Shown here: in pieces, positions 11,670-23,593 of the stretch
Layout: every line of letters starts with the position of its first letter
Numbering within the stretch: the stretch's first letter is position 1
Origin: Rotaria sp. Silwood1
Lineage: Eukaryota > Rotifera > Eurotatoria > Philodinida > Philodinidae
NCBI GenBank assembly: GCA_905250075.1
Contig: CAJNOP010000275.1
Location: 124,001-188,000, forward strand
Reading direction: 5' to 3'
DNA: 64,000 nt
Program-made: the position numbers and the translations under genes
Notes under the pieces: generated by a model
The model's input: the letters and a program-made list of their open reading frames with translations, nothing else
Told to the model about the DNA's origin: nothing
Databases searched by the model: none

Positions 11670-12931
11670 ATGGTTCGAATTGTTCGTGTTGTCTCTGTTC
11701 CAAAAAAGTCCAGACTTGGTGAACAATCCAAGGTATTTACAAATTTAAACATATTAACGAAGTGTTATCGAATTTATTGCTCATTGAACGAGTGTGAAAA
11801 CAGTAAACTATTTTTTCATAGGTAAAACGTCAATATAAGAAACCAAAACAGGAGAATCATTATTTCTCTTCTCATATGACTCCATCTCGAACATTAACTC
11901 CTTCCGTGTACAATTATTCTTCAACAATAGTATCGTCCAACAGAAACCGAAAGGATTTATCATTCCAAAATTTGAACAAGTGAGTAGTCGATATATACTC
12001 AATTTCTATCTATGAACTGTTGTAAAATGAGAAATTTTTTCTAAGAGCCTATTTTCAAATAACATGAAGTTCTGCGCTATTTTAGAAAGAAGGACAGACG
12101 CATTACCAAGAAAAGAAGAAAGTGCTCTCCATTCTTTTTTCTCATGTGTCCGATTATAATGGCACTACTTTTCGGACTAATGGCCGCTGGCTTGTATGGA
12201 ATTATTTCTTTACTGACCAGAAAAGCAACGCCTATAGGTATTCGTATCAGTAAAATATATTTACTTACTTGAAATCTGGAGCACATTGAGTGCGAACAGA
12301 GAATCGTTTTTTTTCCGCCATTTATGTATAGTTTTGCTTGTTATCGTGTAACACAATGAACTTAGAACGAAAATTAATTTGAAATGCATCAATGTTAATT
12401 CAACCATCCTTGAAACTACTAACAAAGTATTTGATTCACTAGGATTTTTATTGAAATCAATTCGATATTCGAAAGATTTGATTCAGGGAAATTTTGCTTC
12501 AGTAACTTACTAAACGGCTTCCACAGAGCCAGAAGTTGCTAAAAAATGAATCAAGCCATATACACGCTCATTTTACGTGCATTATGCTAAGAATTCCGAA
12601 TACTCTCACTTCTTCATATATGAGTTTCCAACACAAAATTAACGACATTGAATTCTCATTTTTGATTATTTGAAATTTGGAAACATGTCATACTAACTCC
12701 CTGTTGGATTGTTCAACTATTTTCTTTGTATATTAATCATAAAAATACTGAGTATACTAGGATCCACAACAACTAGCACTACGACTACGACAACAACGGC
12801 AACAACGACTACCGGTGCGTTTTATAGCCTTTCTTACTTATCTTTTATCATGTCATTTGTACTTCTCTCTGAAGCTACCAGTACAACCACTACGACTACA
12901 ACTACAAAGACCACCAGCACAACCAGCACGA
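11670..12931 (+). CDS. Single-pass membrane protein with Thr-rich tract, five exons seen, 3' end lost near gap
   Basis: This gene is built from splice sites. Exons are 11670-11732, 11822-11979, 12086-12237, 12761-12814 and 12875-12931; introns are 89, 106, 523 and 60 nt, all GT-AG, and all five exons share one frame. The protein starts MVRIVRVVSVPKKSRLGEQS, then a basic tail, then KKRRKCSPFFFLMCPIIMA and on to LMAAGLYGIISLL, a clear transmembrane helix after a positive-inside stretch. Two small exons of Thr codons (ACA/ACG/ACT/ACC) follow, a mucin-like spacer. This points to a type II surface protein with an O-glycosylated stalk. The domain beyond the stalk is unseen: after donor GTACGT at 12932 the sequence runs into the N gap at 13108. 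No full-length homologue can be named. Confidence 0.7.
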
Positions 12932-13419
12932 GTACGTTCGATTAGCTTCAACATACCTGTCTCCAATGAGTTCCTTCCTTTGTATTCGAATACAAATGTG
13001 TCTTCATCTTCGTACTATGAATTTGAAAAATTTTTTTAAACGCTTATTATTTCAAATTTTTTGTGTTAAAATGTGGAACTCATATATTTTCCATGAGCTA
13101 GAGTACCNNNNNNNNNNNNNNNNNNNNNNNNNNNNNNNNNNNNNNNNNNNNNNNNNNNNNNNNNNNNNNNNNNNNNNNNNNNNNNNNNNNNNNNNNNNNN
13201 NNNNNNNATGATGGGCGAGCAGTGTCCATACAACAGTTACGCATCCTATGCCTAAAAGCTCTTGAAAACCTACGACGACTAATGCTAGATATTTTTTGAA
13301 CAGTTAGCCGTACCCAATATATCTCCACAGAAGAGCCCTTGAAGAGGAAGCAGAACTATTGTAAGACAGTGTTTGAAAAGGTAACTATACCAAACATCAA
13401 TTGGCCATATAGACTAATG
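12932..13419. other. Gap-flanking region with a coding-like remnant
   Basis: This holds the presumed next intron of the membrane-protein gene, then 100 N. After the gap, 13208-13376 reads on the plus strand as DGRAVSIQQLRILCLKALEN and, after one stop, TVSRTQYISTEEPLKRKQN. The fragment could be the tail of a gene or an element ORF; I cannot identify it. Confidence 0.3.
13108..13207. other. Assembly gap (100 N)
   Basis: There are exactly 100 consecutive N, the usual placeholder for a gap of unknown size. Open frames drawn across it are artefacts. Confidence 0.99.
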
Positions 13420-13850
13420 GGTACCACTACAGGATAGGCCATGAGGACTTACGGGTACCACTACAGGATAAAGCATGAGGACTTATGGGTACCACCATAG
13501 AATGGGCCATGAGGACTTACGGGTTCCTCTATAGGAGAGGCCATACAGACTTATTGGTACCATTATAGGATAGACCATAAGGATTTATGAGTTTCCTATA
13601 GGATAAGCTATGAGGACTTATGAATTTCCCTAAAGGATAGATCATGAGGACGTATGGGTACTCCATAGGATAGGGGATGAGGACTTACGGGTACTACCAT
13701 AAGATAGAACTTACAGACTTATTCGTACCACTATAGGATAGGCCATGCGGATTGATGGTTACTTCCATACGATAGCCCTTGAGAATCTATTAATTCGGTC
13801 GTATGGTAGGCCTTCAAGGGCTTCAAGTACATACCCCTGAGTACCTGTAT
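13420..13850. repeat. 34-bp minisatellite array, about 12 units
   Basis: Units of the form CATGAGGACTTACGGGTACC followed by ACTATAGGATAGGC recur every 34 bp (GAGGACTT at 13443, 13477 and 13511). A related 34-bp unit fills the arrays at 29.3, 30.3, 33.2 and 35.8 kb inside the large element. The array is imperfect and tandem with no unique spacers, so it is not CRISPR-like. Confidence 0.8.
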
Positions 13851-13894
13851 GAAGCTATGAGATAGCTCATATGAAAAGAAGTGGTGATGATAGA

Positions 13895-14085
13895 TTCAAA
13901 ATTAATCTAATATCAAACAAAAAAACTGAGGAAAACCTGAAAAACTCAAAAGCGCCCGAAAAAATCGGAATATCCAAGAAAATCCGAAAATCCAAAAAAT
14001 CCAAAGAAATCCGAAACATCAAAAAAAATCCAACGAAATCCGAAATAATCCCCAAATCCCAAATTCGCTTTTTTCCTCTTGATTT
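13895..14085. repeat. Element end: AAATCC-rich subterminal repeat plus terminal motif
   Basis: Short AATCC/AAAATCCGAAA units end in AAATTCGCTTTTTTCCTCTTG, a diverged form of the CCGCTTTTTCCCCCTTGG right terminus. The left part (CTAATATCAAACAAAAAAAC then TGAGGAAAA) is repeated at 14888-14915. No matching left terminus was found. Confidence 0.55.
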
Positions 14086-14877
14086 TTGTCAGATGTTGCA
14101 AAATTAGTCTCAGCAGCAAACTATCGTTTTTCACAGAGCTCTTGATATTTCAGTTTTTTCGGGGTGATTTTGCATCCCGAATAGTGAATAGAATCTGTAT
14201 AAAAAGTCTCAGTTTGATTAGACATATCAGAACTCAGTGAAACGAGGGACAAATACAATTTTGTTCACTTCTAGGAAGGAACGAGACTGAAAAATAGGAA
14301 GTACATGGAGCAGAATGAATCAGGAGGGGGCTAGAATTTTCTTTGCCCCATCCAGACTGTTTCCTTCCCTTTAAGCTAACGAGCAACAGTTTTTCATAAC
14401 TCCTCTTCGCGAACATTTTATCTATGGGAAACACAATTAACTCAACCATTGTTAATCCAAAAGGTTCTGTTATGCTAATAAAACAGTTCGAAACAATTCT
14501 TCATAAATAGACAGGCCAGAACACGGCTGAAAAATGGAAAGTAGCGCGGGACAGAGTAGAACGTGAGGCATGAAATGAGATGAGGCATAGGACGCGAGAC
14601 CGATTTTTATCGTTCTGCGGAACTCTGGAACCTACCATGTTGGAGAAAATAGCGAAAATAGTAGTCATTTTGACTCATCAGGGCTATAATATCTGCTTGA
14701 AGCAAATAATCAATTGATTAAGGCCTATGATAACTTTTCATTTATTAATTGACATCAAGTTGGTCAGAAAAGTATAGATTTCTGCCAGCCGTTCTCCGAA
14801 AGTGAGAGAAAGAAGCGAGATAACTTTAAACAAAAAAACGGGCAATTTGAATGATGAGATATGGCATACCGGCTTGA
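14086..14877. other. Non-coding, element-derived
   Basis: This stretch lies between two related element ends. No gene was recognised. Words such as TTATGCTAATA occur on both sides, suggesting internal sequence of a decayed element. Confidence 0.35.
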
Positions 14878-14985
14878 AATTATGCTAATATAAAACAAAA
14901 AACCTGAGGAAATATGGGAAAACTCGAAAAATTCAAAGAAACTCAAAAATCCCTAAATCTGCTTTTCCACCCTTGGAATATGATT
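14878..14985. repeat. Second copy of the element end
   Basis: It begins TTATGCTAATATAAAACAAA with TGAGGAAA, continues with AAAACTCGAAAAATTC-type units and ends CTGCTTTTCCACCCTTGG. The layout matches 13895-14085, with divergence. Confidence 0.5.
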
Positions 14986-15312
14986 AACTATTTTTTAGCA
15001 CATACGATTCTTAACCTTTCTTGAGATAGACATACCTAAGAAGACTCAATACATGACAGCGAAAGCTGACGAAAATCCTAGTATGAATGAACACAAAAAC
15101 TAGAAGACATTGAACGTTTTGCGACCTCTTTTACATACACTTTGACGAGAGGACTGGTCAAAAGTCTTCAAGAATGCCACTGTTGTGAATGAGAGAGGAC
15201 AATTGACTTAATCAAGCCAATGTATCTCGTGAAGATAGAGCCTTGCCTTACAATAGAAAATACGATATTCAAATGATAGGCAAGGAATAAAAAGTTTAAA
15301 AGTTCGAAAAAA

Positions 15313-15370
15313 GGCTGTTAGCGCAATTCCTTACGGGATTACAAATGTGAAACACGATGTAGTTGCTATA
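15313..15370. repeat. Dispersed repeat shared with 57207-57258
   Basis: AAAGGCTGTTAGCGCAATTC with CTTACGGGATTACAAATGTG and AAACACGATGTAG closely matches 57207-57258 (AAAGCTGCTAGCACAATCCC and TGCGGGATTAAAATGTGAAA). The identity is high but not perfect and the orientation is the same. The nature of the repeat is unknown. Confidence 0.65.
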
Positions 15371-15539
15371 GCCGATGTTCTAAAAGTTGTTGTTTTTTAT
15401 GCATATTGGAATACATTCCTTCCTAATGGTTTACCTTACATTATACACTTTGAATCGGATAATATTCCATATATGCTCCAATCATATGTTAGTTATACAT
15501 TATCTCTGATATTTGCTTGAAGTCTTCTTCAGTTTATAA

Positions 15540-15985
15540 TGACCCCTGGGCCCTATGTATCATGCCCTATGACGTGCCCAGAGACCTGTCTGTCACGGTC
15601 TGTGACGGGTCCGGAGACCTGTCTGTCTGTCACGGTGTGTGATGGGTCCAGAACCTTGCCTGTCACGGTCTATGGGGGAGGTACAAATTTCTACCCCTAA
15701 ACACTTCAACACTCCTGTCAGATCGTGTTTCACAACATCTCAAAAATCTAAAAAAATCCCGAAAAATCCCAAATAATCCCAAATAATCCCAAATAATCCC
15801 AAATAATCCCAAATAATCTCAAATATTCTCAAATAATCTCAAATAATCCCAAATAATCTCAAGTAATCTCAAATAATCCCAAAAAATCCCGAAAATCCCA
15901 AATAATCCCAAAAAATCCCGAAAAATCCCAAAAAATCTTCTTCGGATTTTAGAATCTGTAAAATCCCAAATCCGCTTTTTCCCCC
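15540..15985. repeat. GTCTGTCACGG repeats and AATCCCAAAT array ending in CCCCCTTGG
   Basis: 15545-15670 has repeats of CTGTCTGTCACGGTCTGTGA. 15740-15935 is a tandem AATCCCAAAT/AATCTCAAAT array, followed by AAATCCGCTTTTTCCCCCTT and GG at about 15982. The terminal motif is the right end of the CCAAGGGGGAAA family with a different subterminal repeat. No left partner was seen. Confidence 0.6.
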
Positions 15986-16185
15986 TTGGAATTATGAAGA
16001 ATATTCAGAGTTCGATGCTGACTTTCAAAGTAATACAATCAAGTTTAACTTTTCAGGGCCTCTGATCCGTAATTCGATGCAAATTTTGACGTATTAGAGT
16101 GTGATTAATGTGTGATAATAAACTAATAAATGAATAAGCATCGACTATATGCTTTACTTTATCTTATTTTACTAAATCTTGCTTG

Positions 16186-16280
16186 CTCGATAAAGTTAGA
16201 GATATGTCACTTTACTTTACTTTACTTTTTGGATAAAGTAGATCTACTTTACTTTACTTTAACAAAGTGAAATAGAGATA
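16186..16280. repeat. TTTACTTTAC simple repeat
   Basis: Short CTTTA units appear in both orientations around GATAAAGTAGATCTACTTTA, giving a small palindromic AT-rich repeat. It is probably part of a decayed element end. Confidence 0.6.
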
Positions 16281-16663
16281 AAGTGCCACCCCTAGTCAAG
16301 ACTTAAATATACAGAATAATAGAAAAATCCGAGCGCTATCAGAATATATGTATAATTACTTTTCTTAAAAATGTTTTTTTTTTATATAGTAGGTTAAAAC
16401 AATTAGAGGATGGAACATAGATTAAGAACTATTGTAGCTAATATTTTGACATTCATATTTTGATGTGAACATCACTCAAAGACTCGCCAATTCGTCTGAA
16501 TAGTTAAGGATCTTGACACATACTCACAATTAGAGTATCCGAATCTGACTTCATTAGTCTTAAATTGACCTTGAATTAATCACTAACAACTGTTTTGTCT
16601 CGAATCAATTATTACATGACAAAAATATGCACGTGGTTAACATATGCTGAAACTATGGGTAAC

Positions 16664-17255
16664 TATTACGTCGGATTTTTTTAAAAATGCCATCCATCAT
16701 TTGTTGAATAACTCTTCAGCATTGATAGCTATCGACTTCGGGTTTTAGCCATTCGATAGAGCAGCGCGGGGGGCGTCTATCTATATGAGACTCATTTAGA
16801 CCAAAGAAGTTTTTTAATGGTAAACATTTAATTGATATATTTTTCGTTACAAACTTTCATTAGTTTTCATAGAGACTTAGGCTTAAATTAGAGCAAAATC
16901 TGGCCTGGACAGTACTGTATATGTGGTAAAATTTTCAGCTCTTTCTGTCATTGTCTTGAGTACGAGAATTCATTAAAATTTTGAGATTTTGACTAAAATT
17001 CAGCACCCTCTCTGCTACATTTTGAGGTAATTTAAGCCTAGGTCTCTATGAAAACTAATGAAAATTGGTAACGAAAAATATATCAATTAAATATTTACCA
17101 TAAAACACTTCTTTGGTCTTAATGAGTCTCATATAGATAGACGCCCCCCGCGCCGCTCTATTGAATGGCTAAAACCCGAACTCGATAGCTATCAATGCTG
17201 AAGAGTTATTCAAAAAATGATGGATGGCATTTTTTTAAAAATCCGACAATAGTAT
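16664..17255. mobile_element. Foldback element with about 220-bp inverted arms
   Basis: The left arm (about 16664-16890) and right arm (about 17028-17255) are near-perfect inverted copies. Both carry GATGGATGGCATTTTT-type ends, the GCGGGGGGCGTCTATCTATA block or its complement, and TTTTCATAGAGACYTAGGCTTAA at the inner edge. The spacer is about 140 bp. The outer ends ACTATT(AC)GTCGGA and TCCGACAATAGT are also inverted. No coding sequence is present. It is a non-autonomous foldback or MITE-like element of unknown class. Confidence 0.8.
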
Positions 17256-17338
17256 TTAGTCAGTCAGTATGTATCGAGAACTTAAATGATTAAGTGAGAA
17301 AAGTTTCAGTTAGGTCAGCGTTCTGTTTAGAGCTACTT

Positions 17339-18050
17339 TTAGTAATAAATGTAGGAAAAATATCGAATTCTCGAAACTAGAGGGTGTGGATGCGGGTTAT
17401 CATGAATACTTGGTCTCAACTTTTGTTTTTTTTCAGAGATTATTTTGAAAATACTCACAGTTAATTTGTTTTTCTGGACTTTGTTGTTTTTCTTCAATAT
17501 TGCGTTCATCTTCGATTTCTCGAATGTAGAGAAATTGATTCCAATCAATTTGATTATTTTCAATAATAATGCTTTGATTGTGATCTTTTTGAATGAATTT
17601 TTCAAGTTTTTGTCTAATTTTATCGATTTCTTGTTTAAGTTGATCAATATCATTTTCAAGAAAAATTTCTTCTTCTCGACGTGAACGAATTTCTTTTGTA
17701 AGTGATTGAAGTTGTTTTGTTACTTTTGCTTGTTTTTTATGTATTAGCTCAGCAAGGTCATGCTGTGCCTTTTCTGCCGCTCTTTCAACTTTATTAATTG
17801 TTGTTTTCTTCCATTGTTCAATTTGATCGAAAAGATCTAGTGACAAATAATTTGATTTTTCTAACTTGTATAATTGATCAAGAAGTTCATCGTGAGATCT
17901 AATTATTTCGTTATCGAATTTAATTACTAATTGTCTTTCATGTTCTCGGAAATCCTTTGGACAAAAGTATGTATTACATCCAATGCAAAAACGAATTCCT
18001 GGTAATTTATTGCAGATTGAACATAAATTTGATTTGTTTCCTGTTGTCAT
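17339..18050 (-). CDS. Short B-box zinc-finger and coiled-coil protein (TRIM-like), two exons
   Basis: Exons are 18050-17459 and 17376-17339, giving 209 residues; the unspliced frame would end at 17433. The N terminus has a B-box-like pattern: C10, C13, C22, C25, C30, D33 and H37, with Asp where the family usually has the first His. From residue about 55 to 165 it is rich in Glu/Lys/Gln heptads, a long coiled coil of the kind that mediates TRIM dimerisation, but there is no RING and no C-terminal NHL or SPRY domain. I recall many such short B-box proteins from bdelloid gene sets. The donor GTGAGTATTTTC at 17458 is excellent. The acceptor is the CACACCCTCTAG tract at 17377, which links this gene to the telomere-like repeats. 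Role unknown; ubiquitin-related scaffolding is possible. Confidence 0.8.
17377..17458 (-). other. 82-nt intron ending in a telomere-like C-rich tract
   Basis: On the minus strand it reads GTGAGTATTTTC and ends CCGCATCCACACCCTCTAG. Splicing is phase 1 and joins a final exon ending SRIRYFSYIYY. Only the C-rich arm is present, not the G-rich one. Confidence 0.6.
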
Positions 18051-20962
18051 TTCTCTTGGAAGAAAATCAATGTAATTATATTATTTATTATGTAAATATG
18101 TAGATCTAAAATGAATTCATATGAATATTTATAAATAAATAATATGAATTGTTTTACAAAGATAGAAACAAGATTATATTAATCTTTCACAGGTTTCTAT
18201 GTTTACGATTTAACAATTACATTTGCTTTGCTCAAGTTTGGCTATCATAAACATTTCATAAATTATTTCGGACAATGAATTAAGTTTTTTTGAAAGAAAG
18301 CAGTTTATGATAATAGTTTATTGGATATGTATTGCCTTATTTTGAAGTGTTATAATACATAAATGCAAGATAAAATAGTATTGTATACTTGTAGCATGAT
18401 ACTAAAATTGACTAACACATAGCAAAAAATTCTTCTCAGTTTACATGTGAATGAAAGATAGTGAAAAAACTAACGAATGTCCACCTATGTTTATATAGAA
18501 TTTGTTCGCTTAAATTCTAATAATTTTGTTTTCAATAAATAAATGTAAGGTCGTAAATGAACAAAGGGAATAATGGAAAATTTCAAGTGTTATCACAATA
18601 TGTGATTGTCTTGTTCAAAAATAAAGTATTTCTACAATGATGAAAAACTTATTTCGAGAAAAATTCCAAAATTAAGTTCATGAAAACATACTGCTAAAAG
18701 GAATTCTATTGCATTTGATTGATTTGCTCGAATATAATAAAAATAGGCAATTTTTTGTTTCATCCAAATATCTATAATTATAATTTATAAGAAGCTATCA
18801 AAACAGATGTATTAGAAAGGCTGCTTGATCGATGGCTCGTTTTGGAGAAATACAAAGTTTCATTCAAAAAAACTTGAGTTAAAGTGTTTTGTCCTAAACG
18901 AAATTAAATAATAAACATATTTTCACAAAAAATAAATCAACACTGATCCAAATTGAATCAATTGTGATATCGTGTAAGAACTTAGAATAGGAGTATAAAT
19001 TAGAAAAGCAAGTAGTATGACAAAATTGAATATGTATATTCATCTTCATCTTTAATCAAAAGAATAGTTTTAGACATACATTGGCTTTTTTTAATCATTT
19101 GGAGTTAACCATGACTCGACTAGTTATGCTATTTAAGACATATAAATTGAAAAAAAAACAAAAGTAATTTTCACGACGAAATATTCGAAAGTACTATCTA
19201 TTATTTTAAAACAATTCAATCACAATGACAAAAGTAGTCAATGGGAAATGTTAATATTCTTTTATATCTTTCCAATTTTTATGGATTAAAGAGGAAAAAA
19301 TTGTCAGTGACTAGGCAAAGAGATATGAATTTTAGTTTTCAAATATTCTTTTATTTCAATTATTCCAACTGAATAAGTTTTCATATCCTTGTTTTGATCG
19401 GAAAGAAAATCTTTCTATACTCTATTGCCAACTATTTTGACATAGATGACGTGAAGAAGAAATATTTTGTTTTTGTCTTTGGAATATTAATAGATGGGAA
19501 TAAGATTTTCTACTAGTCTCTTAATTATTAATTTTAACCTAATTTTCGGCTTGAGTAAATACTTAATCTTCACAACAGAGAATACCGATCTTCAACAGAT
19601 TCGATTTCATCTGTATACGAATTTCTTACTTGCAATTTTATGAAATCTTTGTTTTGTTGTTTCGTACAAAAGACACATGGGAAAAAAAAGATGATCATGT
19701 GCAAACAAAATATAAAGCAAAATTAAAAAACAGAATCCTACGTTTTTTTTTCTTTCGAAACAAAACGAAGTAGAAGAAAAACAGACTTTTCGTTGCGAAT
19801 GCAATAAATACTAGAATAGTTGCGTCTCGGACCTATCATCATAAAATAAAATGACTAATCCTTTTTCGATCCACTAGAATAATCACACAAGAAAGATGCC
19901 ACCAGCGTTCCGAATGAGAATTCGAAGTATAGTGAGATCCTGCACTCTTTTTCAGTAGGTGAGGTGAAATGTTGCACTCCGTTTCAACAACCAAAGTGCA
20001 AATATATAAATGCGTCTAGAAAAAAGAAATAATAGTTTATATTTCATTCTCTAGACTTCTATGTCCATGTATACATACAAGTAATAATTAAAAATAATAT
20101 GTAAATCGTCATTTAGTAACAAAATTTAAATAAATTCGAAAAGAAAAATACAAATACAAATCATCATTAAATCATAAGGGAACCTTTCAAAATTTTTACC
20201 GCTCGGCCGTTCTCGTGCCGTGGCATAACATATTTTTGTTTTAATTACATTTGATACATTAATTGTTTTCTTTGAGGTATCTATATGTATACATCGTGTT
20301 TATTGTTCTATTTCTATTCAGTATTCTTTGGCTCTAGATTATTTATTTTCTCCAAAAATAACGATTTTTTTTAATGTGTGACAAGATTTTCCTTCAACTT
20401 GATTACATTGTAAACGTGATAATGATATTTGTCTCATTCTTTCTTGAGACCTTTTTGTTTTTTTTTTTGAATATCACCTATTTTTAGCTTCGCATGACAA
20501 AAATTCTGTAGAAAGTATTTGAAAATATGATGAAACGTATTATAAATGAATTAAGTTTATAGAGAATAACTAGTCTCGATTTGAATATGTATTTAAACTA
20601 TAATCCACGAAAAATAGTGAAATAAAATAGTATAGCCATTCTTGTATAGAAAAAACATGACTAATTATTTCTTTAACAGAATACAGAAAATCAATAACTT
20701 GTTACATACGCATACACAAGACAAGTCAATTAAGGGAAAATATCTAACAAGAAATGTTCGGGCATGTATTGCTAATTAATTTTCATCATATAGAAATAGA
20801 ATCTGATAATTCCAACAATCAAACAAATAAATTTATTTAGGTTTCAAAAAGAAGGTATTTTCAAAAGGAGAAAAAATAATTATTACATATCTTCATTGCA
20901 CTAAATGATACGTTTTGTGGCTATTTATTTAACTTTGATAGCATATAAAGAATAAATTGTAC
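18051..20962. other. AT-rich intergenic, no gene seen
   Basis: No frame, splice pattern or repeat structure here supports a gene. Long homopolymer-rich AT sequence could hold the 5' UTR or promoter of the B-box gene near 18050-18300. Confidence 0.5.
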
Positions 20963-21212
20963 GGGTGTGGGTGTGGGTGTGAGGGTGTGGTGGGTGGGTG
21001 TGGGTGTGGGATGAATTCAGAACCCACCCACACCCATCCACCCACACCCATCCACCCACACCCACCCACACCCCACCCACGCCCACACCCGCCCACACCC
21101 ACACCCACACTCCACACCCCACACCCACACCCCCCCCCCACACCCACACCCACACCCACACCCCACACCCACACACCCACATCCCACCCACACCCACCCA
21201 CACCCACACCCG
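20963..21212. repeat. Telomere-like hairpin (copy 4), strongly asymmetric
   Basis: The G-rich arm (20963-21010) is about 48 bp. The loop is ATGAATTCAGAA. The C-rich arm runs about 190 bp (CCCACACCCATCCACCCACA-type units). The outermost bases CGGGTGTGGG and CCCACACCCG are a perfect inverted pair. It lies in gene-free sequence. Confidence 0.85.
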
Positions 21213-22139
21213 GAATAGGATGTATTGTCGGTATTCATTTGAAATTTTTTCTGTGGGTAGTGTAAAACAAGCGCACGTATGTACCGCATGAAAGATAAAA
21301 AAGAAAAAAAACAAATATGGTCAAGGGCTTATGTGCGTATATTGAATCTTTTCGATAAGCATCATAACTATATATGTGCATGAGTAATTGAGAAAGGGTC
21401 GAGTTGTTTTTCTCTGTGAAGAACAAAATTCTGATTATCTTACTTTGGTCTCGTTTGCAACAACGCCATAAAAACATAAAGATAAAAGAACAGAATTGTT
21501 TTGATGATGTTGGAAAGATAAGCTTTGGGTAAAAAGACTGATGCAGCTAATTTCGAGCATATATTGAGAGATCGACCATTTCAAATAAGCATCAGCGTGA
21601 TTTCGCATTTTCACAAGCCCTACACGTAAGAAAATAACATACTATCTCTGCTTTGTATTATCCTGTAAAAAACTTCATCTTCAGATTAGGGGTGCAGAAT
21701 CTGCCCGTAGGGCGCAGCGCCGCTGCTAGGAAAAAATGGCTCTTTCGTGTAAATTTTCGAAAAATAAAAGACGACAGAAAATGTTACGCTCGATTAGAAA
21801 TAGTAGTAAGTCATCTGTTGAAAAAATTTCCACAGCTTCAACAGGACAAGACGAAATTTTCCCAATGAGAAAATCGGGACTTCCCAAAAAGAAATTTTTT
21901 CCAAAAGAGCCAAATCTTCTGGGAAGGGAAGTGTAGACCATCTAGACAAACCGCTTGTTTCAAAAATAGTCTAAGTGTTACCAATGAAATCGACCTTTTC
22001 TTGCTGCATTTTTATAGCGATAAATCATCACTATGGAAATGTAGCAAGGAAATCGCGTTTCATTACTGATTTGACGAAAATCATGATTTCATGGGCAAGA
22101 ATTACCGATTCGCTTGACATGAAGTTTATGCAGTGTTTC
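21213..22139. other. Intergenic, no gene seen
   Basis: AT-rich sequence. The segment 21700-21920 has several overlapping short open frames on both strands and a weak inverted pair (GGCTCTTTCGTG and CCAAAAGAGCC), perhaps a decayed element. Nothing is recognisable as a gene. Confidence 0.35.
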
Positions 22140-22330
22140 TGTTAAAAATACGGCCTTTCTGGAACCTTACAACCATCTACTGGTTTACCGTGAACGATTC
22201 ACCGGTCTGAAACGATAACCGGTCGAGTTTGTGAATCGGTATGCACTGGTTTTCTCCGATACAATGGTTGGGAAGCTACCGTGGCTAGTTAATAAGTAAC
22301 GGAAATTAATGCAGTTAATATTTCCACTAA

Positions 22331-22640
22331 CGGAAGGCTTTTTGGGCAAAATAACGATTTCTTATCAAGTTTGACCAAAGGTTTTGCGGGTCGAGGAATC
22401 CGAATCGACGATGGGTTTCTCGAAATTGCCCAGTATAGGTTTTCACTCAGGAAAGGTTATTCAAGGAACCTAAACACCTGTTCTAAAGTTTGACCGAACC
22501 GGCTACCAAACAAATACTGTGACTCGTGTTTCAGTGAAAATCTCTAGTGGGCAATTTCGAGAAACCCATTGTCGATTCGGGTTCCTCGACCCGGAAAACC
22601 TTTGGTCAAACTTGATAAGAAATCGTTACTTTGCCCAAAA
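22331..22640. mobile_element. Foldback repeat nested in the CCGGT element
   Basis: GGCTTTTTGGGCAAAATAAC, then TTGACCAAAGGTTTT, CGAGGAA and GGGTTTCTCGAAATTGCCC on the left reappear inverted between 22530 and 22640. The loop is about 80 bp. There is no ORF. Confidence 0.7.
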
Positions 22641-23535
22641 AGCCTTCATTTAGTGACAAGTAACGCTCGTCCGTGTGACTCGCTTGACCCTCGACTGCAT
22701 ATTCGGTCCTTTCCATTTTTTCTTCCGATTTACAGTCTTCAACACAGCTAGTATCAGATGTTCCAAAAGAGTGGGTAGGCATGTGTACACTGACATTGGC
22801 GTCAATCTCATTGTGCGTAATTTTATGCGGGCCCGGATAAACATTTTGTCACAAATGCATCCAATGAAATTGATACCATCACATTGACACTCAACAGTAA
22901 ATCTAAGGAACCACACTATGATGACGGCATCCATATGTACCCAAAAAGAAGCTTATATTCAGCTTTCTGAGAGGTAATGAAGCAAAGCTCATTCGCGACA
23001 CTTTCATGAAAATGCGCCATGCTCCTTAAAATTTCTACTAAAAGTCCGTTCACTTGCTGACACATCTGCCGACAATATTGTTTACTAGAGCGTCCGCTAG
23101 CAAAATAGGGCTTAATTGAACTTCTAGCTTACAATTAATCATATTAGGTCTGGTCTATAATCGGACTACTACACTTGAAAGAAGCTCCTACTCATATTAG
23201 TCATCAGACTAGATAGGTAGCTTCAATATATCCAAATACATTTCGACATTTGAATCAGTATCGACAAGAAAGCATCCCACCAAGGAAACCCCCGTTTATT
23301 TCATTCAAATAGCATTCCGATAGAACGAATATAAATTCTATAAATAATGTTTTCTCTCAAATGTACTACTCAAATATCCCACACGTGCAGAAAAGCCGTT
23401 CTCACACTTTATTTCAAAATATTTCTCAGTTCTTAGCAACTGCTACTCCTTATTTCAACCCGTATGACCTAGACTCTTGATGTCTTATTGATCAATACCA
23501 GCAGCTTGAAGCATTTCTTTAAGGGACTTTCTAGT

Positions 23536-23593
23536 GCAGCGGCTAATCGTTCGTCGGCGCCCCTCCGGGGCGGCACTCACGACTAGCCGCTGC
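23536..23593. repeat. GC-rich palindrome
   Basis: GCAGCGGCTAATCGT on the left and ACGACTAGCCGCTGC on the right form a stem, with an inner GCCCCTCCGGGGC hairpin. Its GC content is very unlike its surroundings. Confidence 0.7.

Noticed and set aside
12966..13328. Open frames running through the N gap
   Set aside because: Gap characters translate to X and give false length.
13420..13850. Regular 34-bp periodicity suggestive of a CRISPR array
   Set aside because: The genome is eukaryotic, units are adjacent with no unique spacers, and the same unit occurs in transposon arrays.
21653..21941. Overlapping 66-71-codon frames on both strands
   Set aside because: Mutually exclusive frames, no recognisable protein, weak inverted structure more consistent with element debris.
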